Below, piece by piece: positions 1 through 8,638 of a DNA stretch of 64,000 nt; the stretch's first letter is position 1; the number at the start of each line of letters is the position of its first letter. The stretch is taken from assembly GCA_013822695.1 (NCBI GenBank), contig PNKW01000008.1, forward strand, positions 1 to 64,000. Direction: 5' to 3'. The notes under the pieces are model-generated. The model was not told where the DNA came from, searched no databases, and saw only the letters and a program-made list of their open reading frames with translations. Position numbers and translations under genes: made by a program. The stretch is from Erythrobacter sp. (lineage in GTDB: Bacteria; Pseudomonadota; Alphaproteobacteria; Sphingomonadales; Sphingomonadaceae).

Positions 1-1
1 T

Positions 2-595
2 GGAGGGGACTCGCCGCAAGCGCCGTCCCTTTCTGAGAGTCCCCTCCACCATACTGCGGATGGTCCCCCTACCCTTGCAGGGGAGGATAAGCGCCCCATC
101 CTCGCCATGACCCCGCGCGGGAAACCCATCACCCAGACGCGCATTCGCGAACTAGCTCAGGGCCCCGGCGTCATCATCCTGTGCGGGCGGTTCGAGGGCT
201 TCGACGAACGTCTGTTTGAAGCCCGCCCCGCAATCGAGCAGGTCTCCCTCGCCGACATCGTGCTCTCGGGCGGCGAGATGGCGGCGCTCACCATCCTTGA
301 CGCTTGCATTCGGCTGCTTCCCGGCGTAATGGGCGCGCCTTCCAGCGGGGCGGAGGAGTCGTATGAAAACGGCCTCCTCGAATACCCGCACTATACCCGA
401 CCTGTTGAATGGGAAGGGCGCACGATCCCCGAAGTGCTGCGATCGGGGGATCATGCGAAGATCGCGGCGTGGCGAAAGCTGCAAAGCGAGAACGACACAC
501 GGTTACGCAGGCCAGACCTTTGGGAACGTCATAAGGGCGTTCGGGTCCAGCCTGCCTCTGGCGCGCGGCGAAAAGACAAGGAACCGGACCAGTGA
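2..595 (+). CDS. trmD: tRNA (guanine37-N1)-methyltransferase, 5' truncated by window edge
   Basis: [59 protein letters not shown]; frame is open upstream of the ORF-track Met (107) to base 2; precedes rplS as usual. Confidence 0.9.
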   Translation, partial: GGDSPQAPSLSESPLHHTADGPPTLAGEDKRPILAMTPRGKPITQTRIRELAQGPGVIILCGRFEGFDERLFEARPAIEQVSLADIVLSGGEMAALTILDACIRLLPGVMGAPSSGAEESYENGLLEYPHYTRPVEWEGRTIPEVLRSGDHAKIAAWRKLQSENDTRLRRPDLWERHKGVRVQPASGARRKDKEPDQ

Positions 596-960
596 ACCTG
601 ATCCAGCAGATTGAAGCCGAAGAAATCGCCAAGTCCGGCAAGGACATCCCCGAGTTCCGCGCAGGCGACACCGTCCGCGTCGGCGTGAAGGTGAAGGAAG
701 GCAACCGCGAGCGTATCCAGGCCTATGAAGGCGTCGTGATCGCCCGCTCGAACCGCGGCATGGGTTCGAACTTCACCGTGCGCAAGATGAGCTTCGGCGA
801 AGGCGTCGAGCGCGTTTTCCCGCTCTACTCGCCGATCGTCGAAAGCATCACCGTGGTCCGCCGCGGCGTCGTGCGCCGGGCCAAGCTCTATTACCTGCGC
901 GGCCGCACCGGCAAGAGCGCGCGTATCGTCGAGCGCAAGGCAACTGCGCCCAAGGCGTAA
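592..960 (+). CDS. rplS: 50S ribosomal protein L19
   Basis: Typical L19 sequence ([30 protein letters not shown]...); GTG start overlaps the trmD stop. Confidence 0.97.
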   Translation: MNLIQQIEAEEIAKSGKDIPEFRAGDTVRVGVKVKEGNRERIQAYEGVVIARSNRGMGSNFTVRKMSFGEGVERVFPLYSPIVESITVVRRGVVRRAKLYYLRGRTGKSARIVERKATAPKA

Positions 961-983
961 GGCTATCAGCCACCGAAACAGGA

Positions 984-1014
984 AGGGCGGCTCAGGCATG
1001 GAGCCGCCCTTTTT
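984..1014 (+). terminator. Rho-independent terminator downstream of rplS
   Basis: agggcggctc-aggcatg-gagccgccct followed by tttt. Confidence 0.85.
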
Positions 1015-1016
1015 GA

Positions 1017-1155
1017 TTCACGCGGAGACGCGGAGATCATCCGCTTGATGCCAGTTCGGCCCATTCCAATGCCGCTGCGTGATCCCGCACGGTTGATTTC
1101 TGGGCAAGCTGCGCCGCAAGCAGACTTTCTCCGCGCCTCCGCGCCTCCGCGTGAA
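1017..1155. mobile_element. Short ORF-less relative of the GxxExxY-associated inverted-repeat element
   Basis: ttcacgcggagacgcggaga at left, ctccgcgcctccgcgcctccgcgtgaa at right (imperfect inverted); ends resemble 25595-26048. Confidence 0.6.
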
Positions 1156-1235
1156 GACCAAGTCCGACCTTGCAGCAAACAGCAACGCGGCTAGGTATCG
1201 CAAGTTCACAGCTGACGGGAACCTTGATACTTGCC

Positions 1236-3506
1236 ATGCGCCTTGCTCTGCTTGCAGCCGCCTTGCTGTCCACACCTGCGCTGGCGGAGGAGCCGGTGAG
1301 CTCCGAGGCCCCCGCCCTGACCTTCGAACGCGTCTTCGCTTCCCCCGGCCTTGATGGCCCCGCGCCCCGTCAGGTGCGGCTGTCGCCCGATGGCCGCTAC
1401 CTCACCCTGCTGCGCAACCGCGCCGATGACCGCGACCGCTACGACCTGTGGGGCTATGACATCGAGACCCGCGAATGGCGGATGCTGGTCGATTCCGCAA
1501 AGCTCGGCTCGGGCCGCGAACTCTCGGAAGACGAGAAGATGCAGCGCGAACGCGCGCGGGTCGGCAGTCTGAAGGGGATCATCAGCTACCAATGGGCGAG
1601 CGACGGCTCCGGCGTGCTGGTGCCATTGGATGGCGATCTGTTTCTGGCGAAGCTCGATGGCACCGTCACCCGCCTGACCGACACCGAGGGCACTGAGCTC
1701 AATCCGCAATTGTCGCCCAAAGGCGGCTCGGTCAGCTTCGTGCGCGATCGGCGGCTGTGGGTCGGGCCGGTGGGCGGAGAGGCGCAGCCGATCACCCCCG
1801 CAGGCGAGGCCGAAACCATCCGCTGGGGCGAAGCGGAGTTCGTTGCGCAGGAGGAAATGGCGCGCCTCCAAGGCTATTGGTGGAGCCACGACGACAGCCG
1901 CATCGTCGTCCAGCGCACCGACGAGGCCGCAGTGGGCGTCGTCACCCGTGCAGCGATCGGCGCCAAGGGCACCAAGGTTTTCGACCAGCGCTACCCGGCA
2001 GCGGGCACGGATAACGCGGTGGTCGAACTCTACGTGATGAACCCCGATGGTTCGGGCAGCGTCAAGGTAGACCTCGGGCTCAACATCGACATCTATGTCG
2101 CCCGTATCGATTGGGCGCCCGATGGCAGCGCAATCTATGTCCAGCGGCAGGACCGGGCGCAGACCAGGATCGATGTGCTCAAGGTCGATCCGGCGACGGG
2201 TCGGAGCGTCGTATGGTTCACCGAAGCAGCCGCGCGCCCCGATTACTGGATCAACCTCTCAGACAACTTCCGCTTCCTCAAAGACGGCACCCTGTTGTGG
2301 TGGTCGGAGCGGGACGGGTTCGGCCACTTCTATCGGTTCGATCCCAGCGGCAAGAACAAAGGCTTAGAAGGCGGGGATCAGATCATCTTCGATGCCGGGA
2401 CATGGCAGCAACTCACCCGCGGCACCTCGCCCACCACCAGCCTTGTGGGCGTCGACGAGGCGGCGGGCACCTTTACCTATCAGGCGACCGAGGGCGTCCT
2501 CACCCAGCAGATCTATCGCGCGCGGCTCGATGGGACGGGCGCACCCGAACTGCTCACCGACCCCGCCTTCACCAATGCCGCGAGCATGGATGGGGCAGGG
2601 CGGCTGCTCTACGTCAGCCGCTCCAACCCCAACCAGCCGTCGCAGTCCTACCTGGCTACGCCCGACGGCAGCCGCGTCGCGTGGATCGAGGAGAACCGGG
2701 TCGAGGGCGAACACCCCTACGCACCCTTCCTCGCCAGCCACGTAACGCCCGAATACGGCACCATCGCTGCCGAGGACGGCACGCCGCTGCACTGGATGAT
2801 GGTGCGACCGAAGATGGAGCCGGGCAAGCGTTACCCGGTGTTCTTCCAGCACTATGGCGGCCCCGGCCCGCAGACCGTGACCAAGGGCTGGGGCGGGGCG
2901 CTCGCGCAGGCGATTGTCGACAGGGGCTATATCTTCTTCCAGCTCGACAACCGCGGCTCAGCCAACCGCGGGGTCGATTTCGAACAGCCGCTCTACCGCG
3001 CGATGGGCGGGGCCGAGGTGCGCGACCAGAAGGCGGGGGCGCTGTTCCTGAAAAGCCTCGACTATGTCGATCCGGCGAAGATCGCCACCTATGGCTGGTC
3101 CTATGGCGGCTATATGACTCTGAAGATGCTCGAGGCCGATCCGGGGCTCTACGCCGCGGGCATCGCGGGCGCGCCTGTGACCCGCTGGGAGCTTTATGAC
3201 ACCCACTACACCGAACGCTACATGGGCGACCCGCGCGAGGTGCCCGAAGCTTACGCGAAGGCGAGCGCCATCCCGCAAGCGACCAAAATCGCCGACCCGC
3301 TCCTGCTGATCCACGGCATGGCCGACGACAACGTGATCTTCGAGAACTCCTCGGAGCTCATAAGCGTGCTGCAGGAAAGCAACACGCCGTTCGAGATGAT
3401 GCTCTACCCCGGCTACACCCACCGCGTCTCCGGCCCGAAGATCGGCCCGCACGTGTGGAACAGCATCTTCCGCTTCCTCGAGAGCCACGGGGTGACGCCG
3501 CCGTGA
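1236..3506 (+). CDS. S9 family peptidase (dipeptidyl peptidase IV-like)
   Basis: Signal peptide MRLALLAAALLSTPALAEE; DPPIV-like beta-propeller; GWSYGGY nucleophile motif, C-terminal H in YPGYTHR. Confidence 0.9.
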   Translation: MRLALLAAALLSTPALAEEPVSSEAPALTFERVFASPGLDGPAPRQVRLSPDGRYLTLLRNRADDRDRYDLWGYDIETREWRMLVDSAKLGSGRELSEDEKMQRERARVGSLKGIISYQWASDGSGVLVPLDGDLFLAKLDGTVTRLTDTEGTELNPQLSPKGGSVSFVRDRRLWVGPVGGEAQPITPAGEAETIRWGEAEFVAQEEMARLQGYWWSHDDSRIVVQRTDEAAVGVVTRAAIGAKGTKVFDQRYPAAGTDNAVVELYVMNPDGSGSVKVDLGLNIDIYVARIDWAPDGSAIYVQRQDRAQTRIDVLKVDPATGRSVVWFTEAAARPDYWINLSDNFRFLKDGTLLWWSERDGFGHFYRFDPSGKNKGLEGGDQIIFDAGTWQQLTRGTSPTTSLVGVDEAAGTFTYQATEGVLTQQIYRARLDGTGAPELLTDPAFTNAASMDGAGRLLYVSRSNPNQPSQSYLATPDGSRVAWIEENRVEGEHPYAPFLASHVTPEYGTIAAEDGTPLHWMMVRPKMEPGKRYPVFFQHYGGPGPQTVTKGWGGALAQAIVDRGYIFFQLDNRGSANRGVDFEQPLYRAMGGAEVRDQKAGALFLKSLDYVDPAKIATYGWSYGGYMTLKMLEADPGLYAAGIAGAPVTRWELYDTHYTERYMGDPREVPEAYAKASAIPQATKIADPLLLIHGMADDNVIFENSSELISVLQESNTPFEMMLYPGYTHRVSGPKIGPHVWNSIFRFLESHGVTPP

Positions 3507-3584
3507 GAGCGGGTTACATTTAGTCGTAACAGGAGATCCTTAGCTTACAGGCATTTGATTGGATCGTGCATAAAAGGGGGCGGC

Positions 3585-4400
3585 ATGAGATTGAACCTGA
3601 GTATCGCAGCTGTGGTGCTGTGCGCATCCCTCGCCGGGTGCGGGCCGAGCGCGGAAGTCACCGTCCTCAAGGAGAAAATCGCCGAAATCGAGGGCAATCT
3701 CGACAGCAAGCGCATCGAGCTTCAGTCCAAAGCGCAAGTGGTCTCCACCCAGACCAATCAATGCGAGGCGAGCCGTGCCCAGGACACGGCCCGGATTGCC
3801 GAGCGCAAGGACACTATAACCGATATTCTCGACGATGTGGTGCAGACCGGGAGCGACGATCGGGCTGCTGCCGGGCAAAAATGGACAATCGCGGTCCAGG
3901 AATTGTCAGGCGAGAACTGGAGCTGGCGCGAGGAGCAGACCATTGTCGCTGTCGAGGCCAGCGGGAATGTAGGGCTGATCATCGAAGACCTGACCTACTC
4001 TGTTGACCCGCGCAATCTGGCACCCAAGGTCGAGGTCGGCGAGAATTTCGGTCTTCCTGCGGTGCGCGTCCGATGCAAGGACGGCACGAAATGCATCAAG
4101 GTGAAGGGGCAACGGCAAATCGGTCGCGGCAATGCCTATGATCGCTCGCGCGATACAAGAACGTCCGACGTGTCCGAAATGCGGGCTGAAAACTGGTGGA
4201 TGGTTTCGACTGCCCCGGAAAGTGGGCGGCTCTCCATGGCGACCAACGATCTCATCACTCTGCAAGCTGGCAACACGTCTTCCTCCTGCGAGGCATCCGA
4301 GAAAGGCAAGGCCGAGGTCAGCGCGCTGGAAACCGAAATCGCCAATCTCGAGAAGACCCTCGAAGAGGCGAAGCGCGATCTGCGCAGGCTCGAGGAGTAG
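3585..4400 (+). CDS. Hypothetical lipoprotein with coiled-coil segments
   Basis: MRLNLSIAAVVLCASLAGCGPS lipobox; heptad-like charged ends. Confidence 0.7.
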   Translation: MRLNLSIAAVVLCASLAGCGPSAEVTVLKEKIAEIEGNLDSKRIELQSKAQVVSTQTNQCEASRAQDTARIAERKDTITDILDDVVQTGSDDRAAAGQKWTIAVQELSGENWSWREEQTIVAVEASGNVGLIIEDLTYSVDPRNLAPKVEVGENFGLPAVRVRCKDGTKCIKVKGQRQIGRGNAYDRSRDTRTSDVSEMRAENWWMVSTAPESGRLSMATNDLITLQAGNTSSSCEASEKGKAEVSALETEIANLEKTLEEAKRDLRRLEE

Positions 4401-4491
4401 GCACGATTATCGCCCCTCCGGGCTGACGCACCTTGCAAAATGGCCTGCGATGCGTCAGCGCGCGCACGACTGTTTTGAAGTGCAGGAGTGA

Positions 4492-5523
4492 GTGATCGTG
4501 GGTTACCGGGTGGCAGTGGTCGGCGCGACCGGGAATGTCGGGCGCGAGATGATGCAGGTCTTGGCCGAGCGCGAGTTTCCGTGCGACGAAGTCGCCGCGG
4601 TCGCCTCGCCGCGCTCGACCGGCAGCGAGGTCGAATTCGGCGACACCGGCAAGATGCTCAAGTGCCGCAACATCGAGCATTTCGACTGGGCCGGTTGGGA
4701 CATCGCCTTGTTCGCGGCAGGCTCGGGCCCGGCCAAGGAATATGCCCCCAAGGCAGCGGCGGCCGGTTGTATCGTCATCGACAACTCGTCGCTCTATCGC
4801 ATGGACCCCGATGTGCCGCTGATCGTGCCCGAGGTGAACCCCGATGCTATCGACGGCTACACCGCGAAGAACATCATCGCCAACCCCAACTGCTCGACCG
4901 CGCAGTTGGTGGTGGCGCTGAAGCCGCTCCACGATGCCGCGACGATCAAGCGCGTGGTGGTGAGCACCTACCAGTCGGTCTCCGGCGCGGGCAAGGCGGG
5001 GATGGACGAGCTGTTCCAGCAAGCCCGCGCGATCTTCGTCGGCGATCCGGTGGAACCGGCCAAGTTTACCAAGCAGATCGCCTTCAACGTCATTCCGCAT
5101 ATCGACACCTTCCTCGACGATGGTTCGACCAAGGAAGAATGGAAGATGGTGGTCGAGACGAAGAAGATTCTCGATCCCCGAATCAAGCTCAACGCCACCT
5201 GCGTGCGCGTGCCGGTGTTCGTGGGCCACTCGGAAGCGGTGAACATCGAGTTCGAGAACGAACTCAGCGCCGAACAAGCGATGGACATCCTGCGCGAGGC
5301 GCCGGGCGTGATGCTGATCGATAAGCGCGAGGATGGCGGCTACATCACCCCGATCGAATGCGTCGGCGATGCGGCGACCTTCGTCAGCCGCGTGCGCGAG
5401 GACCCGACGGTCGAGAACGGGCTGACCATGTGGGTGGTCTCGGACAACCTGCGCAAGGGCGCTGCGCTCAACGCGGTGCAGATCGCCGAGCTGCTGGGCC
5501 GCCGTCACCTCAAGAAGGGCTGA
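4492..5523 (+). CDS. asd: Aspartate-semialdehyde dehydrogenase
   Basis: VAVVGATGNVGREMMQVL, NPNCSTAQLVVALKPLHD, STYQSVSGAGK. Confidence 0.96.
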   Translation: MIVGYRVAVVGATGNVGREMMQVLAEREFPCDEVAAVASPRSTGSEVEFGDTGKMLKCRNIEHFDWAGWDIALFAAGSGPAKEYAPKAAAAGCIVIDNSSLYRMDPDVPLIVPEVNPDAIDGYTAKNIIANPNCSTAQLVVALKPLHDAATIKRVVVSTYQSVSGAGKAGMDELFQQARAIFVGDPVEPAKFTKQIAFNVIPHIDTFLDDGSTKEEWKMVVETKKILDPRIKLNATCVRVPVFVGHSEAVNIEFENELSAEQAMDILREAPGVMLIDKREDGGYITPIECVGDAATFVSRVREDPTVENGLTMWVVSDNLRKGAALNAVQIAELLGRRHLKKG

Positions 5524-5532
5524 TTTCTCGGG

Positions 5533-6138
5533 ATGACGCCGCTTCCCAAGGCGCAAGGCTGGATGCTGATTGCAGTCGCACTCGGCATCCCGCTGAGCGC
5601 CTGGGGGGCGCTCTATCCTACCAACACCTGGCTTCAGGTCGGGCCTGTTGCCCTCGGGCTGCCCTTTGCATGGGGCCTGCTTGCCCGCGCGCCGATCAGC
5701 AATGCCTCGGCAGCCTGCATCACCGCCTTCGTGCTGTTGCACCTGTTTGCGGCGCGCTGGTCCTACAGCTTCGTCCCCTATGACGCATGGCTCCCGGCAA
5801 TGGCGACGGAGCGCAACCATTTCGACCGGCTCGTCCACTTTGCCTTTGGCGCGCTTGCGATGGTGCCGATGGTCGAGGCGGGGGTGCGTTACTGGGGCCT
5901 CACGCCGCGCATGGCGGTGGTTTTCGCGATTCTCTTCGTGCTCGCCGTCGGCGGGCTCTACGAGATCTTCGAATGGTCGCTCACGCTCGCCCTCGCGCCC
6001 GAAGACGCCGGGGCCTATAATGGCGAGCAGGGCGACATGTTTGACGCGCAGAAGGATATGGCGCTAGCCGGGTTGGGTGCCGTGCTGATGGTGCCGCTCG
6101 TGCGCTGCGCGGGCTGGTGGAGAGGGATTGCGGAATGA
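5533..6138 (+). CDS. DUF2238 (YjdF-like) integral membrane protein
   Basis: Multi-TM; ERNHFDRLVHFAFGAL, LYEIFEWS, GEQGDMFDAQKDM. Confidence 0.8.
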   Translation: MTPLPKAQGWMLIAVALGIPLSAWGALYPTNTWLQVGPVALGLPFAWGLLARAPISNASAACITAFVLLHLFAARWSYSFVPYDAWLPAMATERNHFDRLVHFAFGALAMVPMVEAGVRYWGLTPRMAVVFAILFVLAVGGLYEIFEWSLTLALAPEDAGAYNGEQGDMFDAQKDMALAGLGAVLMVPLVRCAGWWRGIAE

Positions 6139-6707
6139 AGAAGGGGTTGGCTCTGCTGGCGCTCGCGGGCGCCTTGGCTCTGGCGGGTTGCGACAGCGGC
6201 GGGGTGCCGAGCCCGGCCGAAAAGCTCGAGGGCAAGGGGCAGGTAGCCCCGGTTGCGGCCAATGCCGTGGCGCTGCGCCCCGACGGGCTGACCGCAGGGG
6301 CCGAGAGCTTCTTCTTCGCTGCCGGGAAGGCCGAGGTTGAGGCTGCGCTCGCCAGCGCATTGGGCGTTGCGCTGCGTAGCGGCGAGAATCCTGAATGCGG
6401 GGCAGGGCCGATCACCTTCACCGACTATGCCGGCGGGCTCACCGCGCATTTCCAGGAGGGGCGTCTGGTAGGCTGGAACTGGCACCTGCCGCAGGACGGC
6501 GACCGCGCGGCGAGCGGCACCATTGCGTTGGCAGGAAAGGTGCAGCTCGGCACCCCGCGCGCCGAGGTCGAGACCGCTCCCGGTTTCGTCAAGGTCGAGG
6601 GCAGCACGCTGGGCGAGGAGTTCGCACTCGGCGACAGGCTCGGCGGTTTTATCAACGACGACAAAGTGGAGATGCTCTATGCCGGAACCCAGTGCTTCTT
6701 CCGCTGA
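6135..6707 (+). CDS. Hypothetical lipoprotein
   Basis: MKKGLALLALAGALALAGCDSGG lipobox. Confidence 0.7.
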   Translation: MKKGLALLALAGALALAGCDSGGVPSPAEKLEGKGQVAPVAANAVALRPDGLTAGAESFFFAAGKAEVEAALASALGVALRSGENPECGAGPITFTDYAGGLTAHFQEGRLVGWNWHLPQDGDRAASGTIALAGKVQLGTPRAEVETAPGFVKVEGSTLGEEFALGDRLGGFINDDKVEMLYAGTQCFFR

Positions 6708-6717
6708 ACGTGCCGGC

Positions 6718-7368
6718 ATGACGCTGCACGCCGATCTGTTCTTCAGCTTCCGCTCGCCCTATTCCTATCTCGCCATCGGGCGATACCGGCAGATGTGCGA
6801 GGAATTCGACCTCGCGATTGCGCTGCGGGTTGTGCTGCCGATCGCGATTCGCGATCCCTCGATCCTGTTCACCGGCAGCCCCAATGTCGGGCGCTACATC
6901 TTCATTGATGCGGCCCGCTCGGCGCAGATGCTCGGCATCCCCTATCGCTGGCCGCGCCCCGATCCGGTGGTGCAGAACCTGATGACCCGCGAGATCGCGG
7001 CCGAGCAGCCGCATATCCACCGCCTGTGCCGCATGGGGCAGGCAGCAGAGCGGGCGGGGCGGGGGCTGGCCTTCGCGCACGAGGTGGCGACGGTGATCTG
7101 GTCGGGCACGGTCGATGCTTGGCATGAGGGCGATCACCTCGCAGAGGCGGCCGCTCGCGCGGGGCTCGATTTCGCCGCGCTCGAGGCAGAGGCGGCCGAT
7201 GATGCGACGGCGCTCGACGCCGAGATCGCAGCCAATCAGGCCGCGCTCGAAGCCGCGGGCCACTGGGGCGTGCCGACGCTGGTGTTCGAGGGCGAGCCCT
7301 TCTTCGGGCAGGACCGCATCGCCATGGCCAAGTGGCGGATGGAGCAGAAGGGACTGCAGCCGCGATGA
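6718..7368 (+). CDS. DsbA-family / 2-hydroxychromene-2-carboxylate isomerase-like protein
   Basis: LFFSFRSPYSYLAIGRY; C-terminal GVPTLVFEGEPFFGQDRI. Confidence 0.85.
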   Translation: MTLHADLFFSFRSPYSYLAIGRYRQMCEEFDLAIALRVVLPIAIRDPSILFTGSPNVGRYIFIDAARSAQMLGIPYRWPRPDPVVQNLMTREIAAEQPHIHRLCRMGQAAERAGRGLAFAHEVATVIWSGTVDAWHEGDHLAEAAARAGLDFAALEAEAADDATALDAEIAANQAALEAAGHWGVPTLVFEGEPFFGQDRIAMAKWRMEQKGLQPR

Positions 7369-7814
7369 AGGGCGAACTCACCGGCGGGTGCCTGTGCGGC
7401 GCGGTGCGCTACACCTTGCGCGAAGGGATGCGCCTCAACGCCTATGCCTGCCACTGCACCGATTGCCAGAGCCGCACCGGCAGCGCCTTTTCCGAGCACA
7501 TGCTGTTCGCGCTCGCCGACCTCGTAATCACCGGAGAGCTCGATGTTGGCGAATATGACTACCCGAGTGGGGGGCACGCGCGCATTTACGGCTGCGCCAA
7601 GTGCAAGGCGCGAATCTATGCCACCAACGACGCGCGCGAGGGGATGGCGAGCCTGCGCTGCGGTACGCTCGACAACAGCGCATCCTTCGTCCCCGCCGGG
7701 CACGTGTGGGTGAAGAGCAAGCAGCCGTGGATCGGCCTGCCCGAAGGCGCGAAGGTGATGGACGAGCAGCCGCGCACCACCGAGGAATGGGTCGCCTTCG
7801 TGGGGCTGGCATGA
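7365..7814 (+). CDS. GFA family protein (CENP-V/GFA domain)
   Basis: GGCLCGAVRY...CHCTDCQSRTGSAFSEH...CAKCKARIY. Confidence 0.88.
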   Translation: MKGELTGGCLCGAVRYTLREGMRLNAYACHCTDCQSRTGSAFSEHMLFALADLVITGELDVGEYDYPSGGHARIYGCAKCKARIYATNDAREGMASLRCGTLDNSASFVPAGHVWVKSKQPWIGLPEGAKVMDEQPRTTEEWVAFVGLA

Positions 7815-8575
7815 GCGCGCCCGAGACTTCCCGCTTCGCCAGCTTCGACGGCACCGAGCTTGCGGTCCACACGCTGGGAGAGGGGCGTCCGGTGGTGTTG
7901 CTCCACGGGCTGTTTTCCTCCGCGCAGATGAACTGGATCAAGTGGGGCCATGCCGAGCGGCTTGCGGCGGCGGGCTTCCGGGCAATGATGCTCGATTTTC
8001 GCGTTCATGGTGAAAGCGACGCGCCGCATGATGCGGCCGCCTATCCCACCGGCGTGCTGGTGCGCGATGTGGCGGCGCTGGCGGAGCATTTCGCGCTCGA
8101 GCCGGGTGGGTTCGACCTCGTCGGCTTCTCGCTGGGCGCGCGCACTGCGGTCCACACGGTCGCGCACGGGGTGCTCGAACCGCGCCGCCTGTGCATCTGC
8201 GGGATGGGGGTCGCGGGGCTTGCCGGATGGGCGCGCCGGGCGGATTTCTTCAGGCGCGTGATCGATGAATTCGACACGATCCGTCCCGGCGATCCGGCCT
8301 ATGCCGCGCGCACTTTCCTGAAGTCCCAAGGGATCGACCGGGTCGCCGCACGGCTGCTGCTTGACGCGATGGACGATTTCGACCTCGCTGCACTCGCGGG
8401 CATCACCATGCCCACCGCCGTGATCTGCGGCGACGAGGACCGCGACAACGGCTCGGCCGAAGACCTCGCCGCGCAGCTGCCGGACGCGCAATATATCGAG
8501 GTGCCCGGCACCCACATGGGCAGCGTGACGAAGCCCGAACTCGGCGCGGCGATTGCAGGCTTCCTCGCGGCTTGA
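7811..8575 (+). CDS. Alpha/beta hydrolase
   Basis: VVLLHGLFSS, DLVGFSLGA, GTHMGSV. Confidence 0.85.
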   Translation: MSAPETSRFASFDGTELAVHTLGEGRPVVLLHGLFSSAQMNWIKWGHAERLAAAGFRAMMLDFRVHGESDAPHDAAAYPTGVLVRDVAALAEHFALEPGGFDLVGFSLGARTAVHTVAHGVLEPRRLCICGMGVAGLAGWARRADFFRRVIDEFDTIRPGDPAYAARTFLKSQGIDRVAARLLLDAMDDFDLAALAGITMPTAVICGDEDRDNGSAEDLAAQLPDAQYIEVPGTHMGSVTKPELGAAIAGFLAA

Positions 8576-8638
8576 TTCCGTCGGCAAGCGCGTTCAAACC
8601 TGACATCATTGTCACATGACTGACGGGAACCCCTCGCA

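Noticed and set aside
1170-1235. Upstream start for the S9 peptidase
   Set aside because: A clean signal peptide starts at 1236; the extension lacks similarity to expected N-termini.
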